Source: CAZEAP01 sp964510315
GTDB lineage: Bacteria > Planctomycetota > Brocadiia > SM23-32
NCBI GenBank assembly: GCA_964510315.1
Contig: CAZEAP010000016.1
Coordinates: forward strand, 1 to 64,000
DNA length: 64,000 nucleotides
Reading direction: 5' to 3'
Part shown: positions 24,652-33,337 of the stretch, one piece after another
How the letters are laid out: every line of letters starts with the position of its first letter
How positions within the stretch are numbered: position 1 is the first letter of the stretch
The notes under the pieces: model-generated
What the model was told of the DNA's origin: nothing
The model's input: only the letters and a program-made list of their open reading frames with translations
Databases searched by the model: none
Translations under genes and position numbers: made by a program

Positions 24652-27600
24652 ATGAAAGGTGTGTTCACAGCACTTGTCCTGCTCGCCGGGGCCACGGCCA
24701 TGCTGCTCGGCATGCCCGGCTGCGGCCCTCTGGTCAAGGTCCGGGCGACCGTCCGGGCCGACGCACGAACCCGCCTGGAGCGAGAAGTATTGGGCGAGCG
24801 GGCCCGGAGCGCTCCCTACATGGTGCTGCTGCCACTGCGGCCTCCGCGGGGCGCGGGGCTTGCCCCCGCGGAACGCGCACGGCTTTATCAGCAGTACGTT
24901 GAGCTGTCGCGAAAGTTGGCCGAATCCACCCCAAAAACCGCCGCCCTCAGGGCCTGGGAGGTCGTCTCCCTCCATAACCGGGCGGTTCTCCGGGCACGCG
25001 ACGGGGAGACCGAGGAAGCGACCCGACTGCTGGAACAGGCCGCCTCCCGCGCGGACGCCTGGTGGCTGCAGACCCTCGCCTGGCAGATTGAACTCACACG
25101 GGCGGAGCTGGCCGAGCGGGGCGGAGCCAAACACCTGACCGCTGCTCGAGCGGCACTGCTGGACAGCATTCCACTAACCGAACTGGACTATGCCCTGGAG
25201 CACCCGGACCGGATCGATCGGCTCTATGCCCTGCTGATCGCGGGCAAACTTGATGGGGAATCGGAGCAAGCCTTCCGCTATGCCCTGGAGAGGGAAGCGG
25301 TGCGACTGGCCCGTGCCACCCCGCCCGGGGAACTCGTTTTCCCCGCCGGGCCGCTCGGTCGGTCGGCCGAGCAACTGGCGGCGGCCCGGGAGGCGGCCGT
25401 CCGGGCAAGGAGGCAGCGATGCCGACTGGGCGCGCCCGAATTGGCCGACTCTATTCCCTTCAAGGAAGCAGAGGTCGGAAAACAGTTGACGGACGCCGCG
25501 GCGGCCGTGCGCGACGCCTCCCCGGCCGGAGCGCTCCTGGTGCCCGACCCCGCCGACCCCGTGCTCCTCCGGGAGGCCCTGCCGGCCGACGCCGCCCTGC
25601 TGCTCTACGCTCCGCTCGACGAAGTATCCTGCGCCGCGTTCATGCTGTGGGAAGGGCCGCTTCAGGGGGAGAAAGTCCAGTACGCGCCGCGGGCGAAGGA
25701 TGCGCGAAACCTGCTCGGCGTTCTGGAAGGTGAGCCGGCGGAGCAACTCAATCGGCTCTACATCTGCTTCCCGGCCTCGCTCAGCGGCCTGTCGTGGCAG
25801 AATCTCCCCTTCGGCGAAGGCACTGTTCTGGACCGGTTTGAGGTCGCCTTCCTCGGGGGGGCGGCCGACCTGCCGGCCGCGGCCGAAAACAAGCACTACG
25901 GCCGAGAATCCGTGCTGCTGTGCTGCGCCGGGGAAGGAGGCGGACCGGCCCAGCGACTCCGGGAACGGGAAAACGTCACGGTCCTCGGACCGGGCGAGAC
26001 AAGCAAAGCCGAGCTGCGCCGGGCGATGGCTTTGCCGGACGTGCTCTGGCTCGGGCCGCCGATCAAGATGGCCCCCGGCCTGCCGGGCGCCACCTACCTC
26101 ACGCTGCCCGGGGGACTGGGGCGCCTCGGCGGAGTAACGGTCGAGGAGCTTGCCGCCTTCAGCAGCCGCCCGGCCGCCGCGGGCCTGGCCGGCTTTCCCG
26201 ACGGGGCCTTCGGGGCGGATCATTTCCTGGCCCTGCGGGTGCTGAGCCGGGCGTTGATTGCCGCCGGCATGCCCTCGGTGACCTTCGGGATCGAGAGCGC
26301 CGACGATGCGGATTTCTGGGAAGCCTTCCTGGTGGAATCGCGGGCCGCGCCTCCCTCGGAGGCCTTCCGGCGTGCGGCACTGGACCTCGAACCCGCCGCC
26401 CGGCCGAACTACCGCCTCTACGGCTTCCTGGGTATGAAGCCCGCGGAATACGCCGAGTACAGCCGGTTGGAGTTCAACGACACGTTCCGGGCCGCCCGGA
26501 CCCACCTGGAGAACGAACGTTTCGGGCAAGCCGCCTCCAGGCTGCTGGACCTCCGCCGCATGGCCGAGGTAGTGCCCTTCCCCTCGGAGTCCAGGAGATC
26601 CCTCGTGCTCGCCAACGTAGAGAGCTACCTCGTGCGCTGCTATCGCGGGATGGGGCAACCGGGCTTGGCGGCCGGGCGCCAACGGGCACGGCTGAAGTTC
26701 CTCCAACAAGTGGAGAACGTGGCCGCGGAGGCCACCGCGAGCGAGTATCAAAGCCTCGGGGCCCTGCTGACCCGCGCGAGGCGTTTCGAGGAGGCCGCAT
26801 CGGCCTACCGCAAATCCGTAGAGCTTCTCCAGGAGACCGACGACCCGGCCGAGGTGGCACACGTGCTGGGAGAGCTGGGCAAGAGCCTCGACCGCGCCGG
26901 CCGCTACGGCGACGCGCTGGAGACCTTCGAGGGGGCACTGGAAGCCTATCAGCGCCTGGAGAGCCCCGCCGCAATCGCGCTGCAGCACCAGCGGATGGGG
27001 GCCATTCAACTCCGCCGGCTCGGCGACGCGCCCCGGGCCGAAGAGCACTTCCGCGAGGCCGCGCGACTCTATGGGGAGGCGGGCAAGACCGCAGAAGCCG
27101 CCGGAGTCCGCGTTGACATCGGGCTGTGCCGCCGGCGCATGGGGAACTTCGCGGCTGCGCGCCGGCACTTCAGCGAAGCAGCAGCCACGGCTGAGGAGCA
27201 AGGGTTCCCCGACGTGCACGCCCGCGCCATGACGGAGACGGCCAACACGCGGTGGCTGGAGGGGCGCTACCAGAGCGCCCTGGAACTGATCGCCCGCTCC
27301 AACCGGATCGCCGAGGAGCGGGAAGATGCCTACCGACTGAACGTGAACCACCAGCTTGAGGCCCTCATATACTGGGAACTCAACCGCTACGGGGCGGCCC
27401 ACCAGGCCCTGGACCGGGCCGTAGAGGCCGCCCGACGCACCGACCGGCCCCTGGAACTCGCCAGCGCGCACAACAACCGCGGCATCATCTACCGGCGGCA
27501 GGAGAAGTACGGGAAAGCGCTCGAGGCCCTCCGCCGAGCCCTGGAACTGGACGAGCGCCTGCGCTCGACCTGGGGACAGGGCTACGATCACCGCAACATC

Positions 27601-29340
27601 GGCATTACGCTTCATCGGATGGGGCGCCTGGAGGAGGCCCGCGAGCACCTGCTCCGGGCCGTCGAGCTGTCCCGCAGCATCGGCGACGCGGTCAACGTGA
27701 CCAGGTCGTTGCTGGCCCTCGGCGACATCGCGTTGGAGATGGAAAAGCTGCAAGAAGCGGAGCGGCTCCTGAACGATGCGCGGGAGGAGGCCGCGCGTCT
27801 CTACCTGCCGGAGGTGCAGTGGCGGGCCCTGCGCGGACTGGGCCGCCTCAGGCTGGCACGGGGCCGGCAGGCGGAGGCATGGGAGGCCTTCAAGTCGGCC
27901 ATCGAGGTGGTCGAGGAAATCCGGGCCGGCATCAAGGTGGAAGAGCTGCGCAGCGGTTTCATGGTCAACAAGATGGACCTCTACGAACAGGCGGTGAAGC
28001 TGCTGCTGGAGATGGGCCGGCCCGCGGAGGCGTTCCACTACGCCGAGAGGTCCAGGTCCCGGAAGTTCCTCGACGTTCTGGCCGGCCGGGAGGTCCAGTT
28101 GAAAAACGCCGAGGAACGCGAACTCTACCGCCGCCAGAGGGAACTGGCCCGTCAACTCCGAGGACTCCGGCAGGCCCTTGGGCGGGAGCAGGACCCCCGG
28201 CGCCGCGACGAGCTGAGCCGGCAGCTCGATGAGAATAAGCAGCGCTATGCGGACCTGATGACGGAGCTGAGGGCGGCCTCGCCCGGACTGGCCGGCTTCG
28301 TCAGCGTGGAGGCCGTCCGGTCGGAGGAACTGACCGATGCGGTTCCGGAGGGCACCGCGCTGCTGGTGTATTACCTCCTGGAGGACGAGGTGGTTTTGTG
28401 GGTCTGGCGGCGGGGGGAACTCTCCACAATCCGAGTGCCCGCCGACCGGGATGAGTTGAGCGAAGCCGTCCGGGAGTATCGGGTCCAGGTCCAGAATCGG
28501 GCCCTGCTGGAAGAGGTGAGGAGGGCCTCCCAGGAACTGTACGCCGTCCTGTTGCAGCCGGCCGAGGAACTCCTCGAGGGAGCACGCGTGGTGGGCGTCG
28601 TGCCCCACCGCGCGCTGCACTACCTGTCGTTCGCCTGCCTGCACGACGGCGAGGGCTTCCTCGTGGAGCGGGTGCCGCTTTTCTACAGCCCCTCCGCCAG
28701 CGTGCTCCGGCGCACACTGGCCGAGGAGAAGCCGACGGGCGGCCGGCAGCTCCGCGTGCTGGCCCTGGGCAATCCGGATGTTGGGCAGAGGGCCTACGAG
28801 CTGCCCTTCACCGAGCAGGAAGTGGTCAGCATCGGGCGGGATTTCGACCGGGTTACACCGCTGCTGGGGCCGGAAGCCAGCGAGGACCGCCTGCGGGAAG
28901 AGATCGGCCGCTACGACATAGTGCACATCGGGGCGCACGGCCGCCTGGATGCGGCCAGTCCGCTGTTCAGCAGCCTCGTGCTGGCCCCTCAAAAACAGGA
29001 CGGCCTGCTTCACCTGCACGAAGTGACGGGCCTGGAGATCGGGGCGCAACTGGTGACCCTCAGCGCCTGCCAGTCCGGGGTGGGACAACTGCAGGCGGCC
29101 GACGAACTGGTCAGCCTCAGCCGGGCCTTCGGCTACGCGGGAGCCCACGCCATCCTCTCTACGCTTTGGCGGGTGGACGACGTTTCCACAGCCCTTGTCT
29201 CCAAGCACTTTTACCGCCACTACGCGCAGCACGGTGCGGCACAGAGCCTGCGCCACGCCCAGTTGCAGGTGATGAACGACGGACGCCATTACCACCCCTC
29301 CTACTGGGCCGGAGTCACGCTCACCGGAGACTACCGCTGA
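24652..29340 (+). CDS. CHAT-domain TPR lipoprotein (caspase-like protease)
   Basis: A 1562-residue protein. The N terminus is a lipoprotein-like signal ending in LGMPGC (C24), so it should be anchored outside the inner membrane. Just after it, VRADARTRLEREVLG (34-48) aligns with the same region of the YdbL-like lipoprotein. Residues about 130-560 hold a poorly preserved CHAT-like region (CFPASLSGLSWQNLPF). About 600-1150 are TPR repeats (for example NNRGIIYRRQEKYGKALEAL). The C-terminal 300 residues are an intact CHAT domain with the catalytic His in VHIGAHG (H1429) and Cys in LSACQSG (C1473), followed by GAHAILSTLWRVDD. CHAT proteins are caspase/separase-related proteases, mostly cytoplasmic. 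The target is unknown. Confidence 0.85.
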   Translation: MKGVFTALVLLAGATAMLLGMPGCGPLVKVRATVRADARTRLEREVLGERARSAPYMVLLPLRPPRGAGLAPAERARLYQQYVELSRKLAESTPKTAALRAWEVVSLHNRAVLRARDGETEEATRLLEQAASRADAWWLQTLAWQIELTRAELAERGGAKHLTAARAALLDSIPLTELDYALEHPDRIDRLYALLIAGKLDGESEQAFRYALEREAVRLARATPPGELVFPAGPLGRSAEQLAAAREAAVRARRQRCRLGAPELADSIPFKEAEVGKQLTDAAAAVRDASPAGALLVPDPADPVLLREALPADAALLLYAPLDEVSCAAFMLWEGPLQGEKVQYAPRAKDARNLLGVLEGEPAEQLNRLYICFPASLSGLSWQNLPFGEGTVLDRFEVAFLGGAADLPAAAENKHYGRESVLLCCAGEGGGPAQRLRERENVTVLGPGETSKAELRRAMALPDVLWLGPPIKMAPGLPGATYLTLPGGLGRLGGVTVEELAAFSSRPAAAGLAGFPDGAFGADHFLALRVLSRALIAAGMPSVTFGIESADDADFWEAFLVESRAAPPSEAFRRAALDLEPAARPNYRLYGFLGMKPAEYAEYSRLEFNDTFRAARTHLENERFGQAASRLLDLRRMAEVVPFPSESRRSLVLANVESYLVRCYRGMGQPGLAAGRQRARLKFLQQVENVAAEATASEYQSLGALLTRARRFEEAASAYRKSVELLQETDDPAEVAHVLGELGKSLDRAGRYGDALETFEGALEAYQRLESPAAIALQHQRMGAIQLRRLGDAPRAEEHFREAARLYGEAGKTAEAAGVRVDIGLCRRRMGNFAAARRHFSEAAATAEEQGFPDVHARAMTETANTRWLEGRYQSALELIARSNRIAEEREDAYRLNVNHQLEALIYWELNRYGAAHQALDRAVEAARRTDRPLELASAHNNRGIIYRRQEKYGKALEALRRALELDERLRSTWGQGYDHRNIGITLHRMGRLEEAREHLLRAVELSRSIGDAVNVTRSLLALGDIALEMEKLQEAERLLNDAREEAARLYLPEVQWRALRGLGRLRLARGRQAEAWEAFKSAIEVVEEIRAGIKVEELRSGFMVNKMDLYEQAVKLLLEMGRPAEAFHYAERSRSRKFLDVLAGREVQLKNAEERELYRRQRELARQLRGLRQALGREQDPRRRDELSRQLDENKQRYADLMTELRAASPGLAGFVSVEAVRSEELTDAVPEGTALLVYYLLEDEVVLWVWRRGELSTIRVPADRDELSEAVREYRVQVQNRALLEEVRRASQELYAVLLQPAEELLEGARVVGVVPHRALHYLSFACLHDGEGFLVERVPLFYSPSASVLRRTLAEEKPTGGRQLRVLALGNPDVGQRAYELPFTEQEVVSIGRDFDRVTPLLGPEASEDRLREEIGRYDIVHIGAHGRLDAASPLFSSLVLAPQKQDGLLHLHEVTGLEIGAQLVTLSACQSGVGQLQAADELVSLSRAFGYAGAHAILSTLWRVDDVSTALVSKHFYRHYAQHGAAQSLRHAQLQVMNDGRHYHPSYWAGVTLTGDYR

Positions 29341-29403
29341 TGGCCGGCTGTCTTTTCTGACCGGCCGTATCACCACATCTGACGGGGACTTACGGCGACC
29401 GTT

Positions 29404-29432
29404 TTGACTGGACCCTCCGCTTCTGCTATGCT
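29404..29432 (+). promoter_or_regulatory. Sigma70-type promoter of the receiver gene
   Basis: TTGACT (29404-29409), 17 bases, TATGCT (29427-29432), 63 bases before the ATG. The receiver gene therefore need not depend on the upstream operon. Confidence 0.6.
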
Positions 29433-29495
29433 GACTGGGCTCGGTCGCCGGAGCAGAACGCGCAGTTACTTCCAGCTCTTGTCAGCGGAGAATCC

Positions 29496-29888
29496 ATGGG
29501 CGCCCCCGGGGGAAGGGTCAGACCCGTGAGGCTTCTCATCGTGGAAGCCGACCGCCGCAGCTTCGATGAACTGCGCGAAGCGATGATCCAGGACGGCCAC
29601 GAGTGCGAGGTGGCCCTGGACCTGGAAACCGCCCGCGCCATCCTCCAGGAGAGGCGAATGGACATCGCCGTCCTTAACCTCCAGCTTGCCGAACAGGAGG
29701 AAGAGGAACTGCTGGCCGAGCTGAAGGACATGGACCCCTCCATGCGGGTCGTTCTCTACAACGGAACGGCCGAAGAGCGCCGGCGACGGCGTCTCCGACG
29801 AAGGGGCGTCGACAGCTACATTACCACGGCCAGCGACCTGACCGCCGTGATCCGCAGCATCCGCCGGGTCATCCGCGAGAAGCTCTGA
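29496..29888 (+). CDS. Stand-alone degenerate receiver domain (CheY-like fold)
   Basis: A 130-residue single-domain protein with the receiver fold: RLLIVEADRRSFDELREAM, then DIAVLNLQLAEQ and VVLYNGTAEE. The residue at the usual phospho-Asp position is Asn (IAVLNLQL), and the conserved Lys after strand 5 is replaced (VDSYITT). It should therefore not be phosphorylated in the normal way and may act as a fixed-state binding partner. GGAG precedes the ATG. It overlaps the end of the convergent metallophosphoesterase gene by 20 bases. It follows the CHAT gene on the same strand but has its own promoter. Confidence 0.75.
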   Translation: MGAPGGRVRPVRLLIVEADRRSFDELREAMIQDGHECEVALDLETARAILQERRMDIAVLNLQLAEQEEEELLAELKDMDPSMRVVLYNGTAEERRRRRLRRRGVDSYITTASDLTAVIRSIRRVIREKL

Positions 29889-30645
29889 GCCCTCCCACCT
29901 GAAAGAAGGCCACCTCCGCCGGACACCGGAAGCGCGCCTTCAGCAGTCCGGTCACCCCGAACCCGCGGTTGACGTAGAGATACCCCCCGGCGGTTCGATA
30001 AAGTCCGGCCACGTAGCGGTCGCACATGGTGGGCAGCCACAGAGGGGCCACTCCGGGCAGGCGGATCTGCCCTCCATGGGTGTGGCCGCTGAGGACCAGG
30101 TCCACGTCCCGATCCTCCACCATTCGAGCCCCAAGGGGTCCGTGCGACAGAAGGATGGTGTAGTCGGCTTCTGCCTGTGCCTCCAGTGCCGCCTCGAAGT
30201 CCGGCCAGCCCCGCGCCAGGTCGTCCACGGCGGCCACCAGGACCGCCCCCGAATCCGTCTCAATCAACCGCCCCTCATTGACCAGTAGTTCCGTTCCCGC
30301 CCGTCCCACCAACTCCTTAAGCACCGACAGGCGGAAGCCGCGCTTCAGCTCCCCGTTCCCCCTACAGGCGAAGACGCCCCGGCGGCAGCGCAGCCGCCCA
30401 AGAAACCTCAGCGTCTCCGCCAGGGACTCCGGCTGGGGGCTGAACAGATCGCCCGTCACAAACACGAAGTCCGGCTCCCACTCGGCGACCAGGGAGGCCG
30501 CGCGCTCGTGGACTCGACCTCCCCGGCGCACGTGGAGGTCGCTCAGTTGCGCGAAGCGCAGCGGTGCACCGTCGGCGGACAGCCCGGGCGCCGGCAGCTC
30601 GACGCGCTCAACACGGAAGTCGCCGGCCGTTGCGGGATCGATCAT
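29869..30645 (-). CDS. Calcineurin-like metallophosphoesterase (YkuE/YaeI type)
   Basis: A 258-residue phosphoesterase: QLSDLHV at about 31-37, VTGDLF at about 63, LLSHGP at about 163 and SGHTHGGQIRLP at about 182. The GNHE/D motif reads GNGE (in FACRGNGELKRG), so the usual active-site His is missing while the metal-binding Asn remains. Relatives with this layout act on UDP-diacylglucosamine or other lipid-linked pyrophosphates or are uncharacterised. No signal peptide or clear membrane anchor is visible. The start at 30645 is the ATG just before the conserved region; the open frame continues far upstream on the minus strand without similarity. Confidence 0.75.
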   Translation of the reverse strand: MIDPATAGDFRVERVELPAPGLSADGAPLRFAQLSDLHVRRGGRVHERAASLVAEWEPDFVFVTGDLFSPQPESLAETLRFLGRLRCRRGVFACRGNGELKRGFRLSVLKELVGRAGTELLVNEGRLIETDSGAVLVAAVDDLARGWPDFEAALEAQAEADYTILLSHGPLGARMVEDRDVDLVLSGHTHGGQIRLPGVAPLWLPTMCDRYVAGLYRTAGGYLYVNRGFGVTGLLKARFRCPAEVAFFQVGGLRASRG

Positions 30646-30833
30646 CTGGGGCGTCTCGACAGAGGAACATTCACCCCGGACGGGCGGTGGATTATAGGCC
30701 GCCCCATGCGGCGCCGGCAACAGCGCGGGAAGGTGCGCGTTCTTTTTTGCGGCGCCGGCTTTCCGCCGCGGCCGGCCCCAGGGCGCCTTGCAGCGCCTGC
30801 TGAGGCGCTCTGGCCGGGAGGCCCCACCAGCCG

Positions 30834-30863
30834 TTGCATTGCGGAAAGGCCCGTACCTATAAT
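30834..30863 (+). promoter_or_regulatory. Sigma70-type promoter of alr
   Basis: TTGCAT (30834-30839), 18 bases, TATAAT (30858-30863), 37 bases before the ATG. The 15 bases around the -10 box (CCGTACCTATAATCG) recur exactly in front of the CCA-adding enzyme gene at 62757-62771. Confidence 0.6.
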
Positions 30864-30900
30864 CGACGACTGCTCCTTTGGACACCTGCCGGAGGCGAGC

Positions 30901-32142
30901 ATGGGCCGGCCCACCGTCGCGCGCATCGACCTGGACGCACTGGCCCACAACGTGCGCGCCCTCCGGGAATCCGTCGGCAAGCGCAAGGTCTGCGCGGCGG
31001 TCAAGGCCGACGCCTACGGCCACGGCGCACTCGTGGTATCCCACACCCTCAGCCGGGCCGGGGTGGAGATGTTCGGCGTGGCCATGACCGAAGAGGCCGT
31101 CGACCTTCGCATCTCGGGCATCCGCGAGCCCATCGTCCTGCTGACCGCCGTGCCCTCGGCCGACATCGATCTGCTGCTGGAGTACTCCATCACCGCCTGC
31201 GTGGCCGAGGAGGATTTCGCTGCTGAACTCGCCGACGCGGCCCTCGAGCACAACACGGTTGCGGAAGTCCACGTCAACGTGGACACCGGCATGCACCGGA
31301 TGGGCCTGAACTGGGAGGAAGCGGCGAAGGTGATCCTGCACATCCACAGCCTGGACGGACTGCGCATCTCGGGCATATTCAGCCACTTCGCCTGCTCGGA
31401 TGCCGACGACCTCGACTTCTCCAGGGAGCAGGTCCGCCGGTTCCGTTCCACGCTCAGCCAGCTCCGGAGGGCCGGGATGGAGCTGCCCCTCATCCACATG
31501 GCCAACAGCAACGCGGTGCTGCGACTGCCGGAGGCCCACTTCGACGCCGTCCGGCCCGGGCTCATGCTTTACGGCCTGTTCTCCCGCCCTGAACTCCGCG
31601 CCAGGGTCCAACTGGAGCCCGTGCTCTCGATGCGAACGCGCATCATGCAGTGCCGCCGGCTGGCCGAGGGGGAGAAACTCGGATACGGACGCACCTTCAC
31701 CACGTGGCGCGACTCGGTCATCGCCACCCTTCCGGTGGGCTACCACGACGGATTCATCCGGCAATTCTCCAACACCGGGGAGGTGCTGGTCAGGGGCCGG
31801 CGTGTCCCGGTGGTCGGCCGGGTATGTATGGACCAGACCCTTGTGGACGTCACCGACGTCCCCGACGCGCAGCCCGGCGACGAAGTGGTCATCTACGGCG
31901 CACAGGGGACCGATTCCATCAGCGTCGAGGAGATGGCCAACCGCGTGGAGAGGATACCCTACGAGCTGACCTGTTCGGTGGGTCCGCGGGTGCGGCGGGA
32001 GTTTGTGCAAGATGGCACGGTCGTGGTAGAAACTCCTTTCCGGTCCCTGGTGCCGGCCGGCGCCGTCAAGGAGGAAATCTTCAGCCGTGCCGAAGGAGAC
32101 GAACCGCCCGATAGAGGACCTCTTAAACGCGGAGCGGCCTGA
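30901..32142 (+). CDS. alr: Alanine racemase
   Basis: PLP enzyme that makes D-alanine for peptidoglycan, so the organism probably builds a peptidoglycan wall. The 413-residue product has the PLP-lysine motif AAVKADAYGHG (K35), NVDTGMHRMG, HMANSNAVL, RPGLMLYGL, and the second-site region LGYGRTF and GRVCMDQTLVDVTD. The C-terminal 40 residues go beyond the usual family end and overlap the next gene by 56 bases. Confidence 0.95.
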   Translation: MGRPTVARIDLDALAHNVRALRESVGKRKVCAAVKADAYGHGALVVSHTLSRAGVEMFGVAMTEEAVDLRISGIREPIVLLTAVPSADIDLLLEYSITACVAEEDFAAELADAALEHNTVAEVHVNVDTGMHRMGLNWEEAAKVILHIHSLDGLRISGIFSHFACSDADDLDFSREQVRRFRSTLSQLRRAGMELPLIHMANSNAVLRLPEAHFDAVRPGLMLYGLFSRPELRARVQLEPVLSMRTRIMQCRRLAEGEKLGYGRTFTTWRDSVIATLPVGYHDGFIRQFSNTGEVLVRGRRVPVVGRVCMDQTLVDVTDVPDAQPGDEVVIYGAQGTDSISVEEMANRVERIPYELTCSVGPRVRREFVQDGTVVVETPFRSLVPAGAVKEEIFSRAEGDEPPDRGPLKRGAA

Positions 32143-33337
32143 CCTCCGTGCCGCCGCGACGCGTCTCCGCTGCCTCGATGAACTGGCTGACTTCACCTAC
32201 GCCTCCCGTCCTTTCCTCGATCACCTGCAGAAACTTGTGGACGAACTGCTGGCCGACCCGCCTCCCGCCGGAAGCACGCGCGGAAGCCTGAAGCCCTGGT
32301 TCTCACCCACTCCCGCCGTATACCTCGCAGCCCTCCTGCTGCACGTCGGCCTCCCGAAGGTGGCCACTCTCGACGGCGGCATCCCGCCCCACGCCACAGA
32401 GAGCGCCTCCACCGCCCGGGAGGTCCTTCGCGAAGCCGGCTGCCCGTTTGAGGTCCGTGAGCACGCCGTCGCCCTGGTCTCAAACCGCAGAAAACCCGCC
32501 TCCCTCCTCGGCTCCGGCGCCCTTGCGGAGACCTACATGGAGCTGGCCTGCGCGCTGGACCTGCGGACGCTCTACTACCTCGCCCGGGCGGAGGCACGGG
32601 TCGCCGGCGACGACGAAGAGGCGTCGCGCATGCAGGCCTTCCGCCGCCACGTGGAGGGCCTCGGCGTCTTCACCGGTCCCCCGTCCCCGCCCCTCCCTGA
32701 GGAGCAGGTGCAGGAGCTGGGCTACGAGGACCAGCGCCGCCGGCACCGGGCCCTCAACGCCCTCCGCTACTTCCGGCTGGTCGCCCGAATGACCGAGCAC
32801 GACTGGTTCGCCGAGCGACTCCGCCAGGAGCAAGACCGCCCCAACTGCCGCCTGCACCTGCTGGTCGGTCCGGCCGGTTGTGGCAAGTCGAGCTGGGCAC
32901 TGGACCACCTGGACCATACCGAAATTATCTCCTCCGACCGAATGCGTCGGGAGCTGACCGGCGATCCCGCCGACCAGAGCCAGAACTACCTGGTGTTCCA
33001 GCGCTGCATGGACCGGGCGCGCGAGCAGTTGCAGCGTGGCCGCGAGGTCACCTTCGACGCCACCAACTACTGCCGGAAGCTCCGGAAGATGCCTCTCCAG
33101 GCCGCCCGCTGGTCCGGGGCCGAGATCGTCAGCTACTTCTTCGACGTCGGGCTGCGGGAGGCACTCGCCCGCAACCGCAAGCGCGAACGGATGGTCCCCG
33201 AGGACGTCATCCGCCGGCACCACCGACTGCTCGAACCCCCGGCCCTCTTCGAGGCGGACCGCCACCTGCTGGTCGGGCCGGAGGGTGCCACCCGCCTCTA
33301 CTGGCCGGTCCAGTCGGCCGGACCCGAGCAGGACTGA
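32087..33337 (+). CDS. Fusion of a degenerate HD-like domain and a polynucleotide-kinase-like P-loop domain
   Basis: A 416-residue protein. The first 200 residues follow the helical plan of the HD domain of CCA-adding enzymes (LAALLLHVGLPK, HATESASTAREVL, LVSNRRKP), but the catalytic HD pair is lost (HVG instead of HDI). Residues 255-400 form a kinase domain: Walker A GPAGCGKSS at about 261, ISSDRMRRELTG, VTFDATNY and RNRKRERMVPEDVI, close to the T4 PNK-type 5'-kinase pattern. It may phosphorylate a nucleic acid end or a small molecule. GTG 32087 has AGGAGG 12 bases upstream and lies inside alr; no later start would save the N-terminal domain. Confidence 0.7.
   Translation: MPKETNRPIEDLLNAERPDLRAAATRLRCLDELADFTYASRPFLDHLQKLVDELLADPPPAGSTRGSLKPWFSPTPAVYLAALLLHVGLPKVATLDGGIPPHATESASTAREVLREAGCPFEVREHAVALVSNRRKPASLLGSGALAETYMELACALDLRTLYYLARAEARVAGDDEEASRMQAFRRHVEGLGVFTGPPSPPLPEEQVQELGYEDQRRRHRALNALRYFRLVARMTEHDWFAERLRQEQDRPNCRLHLLVGPAGCGKSSWALDHLDHTEIISSDRMRRELTGDPADQSQNYLVFQRCMDRAREQLQRGREVTFDATNYCRKLRKMPLQAARWSGAEIVSYFFDVGLREALARNRKRERMVPEDVIRRHHRLLEPPALFEADRHLLVGPEGATRLYWPVQSAGPEQD

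Noticed and set aside
25174..29376. A 1400-codon minus-strand open frame opposite the CHAT gene
   Set aside because: Antisense shadow of a gene with clear TPR and CHAT motifs; the composition is not protein-like.
30646..32196. A 517-codon upstream extension of the metallophosphoesterase frame
   Set aside because: It is antisense to alr and has no phosphoesterase similarity; the conserved domain starts after the ATG at 30645.
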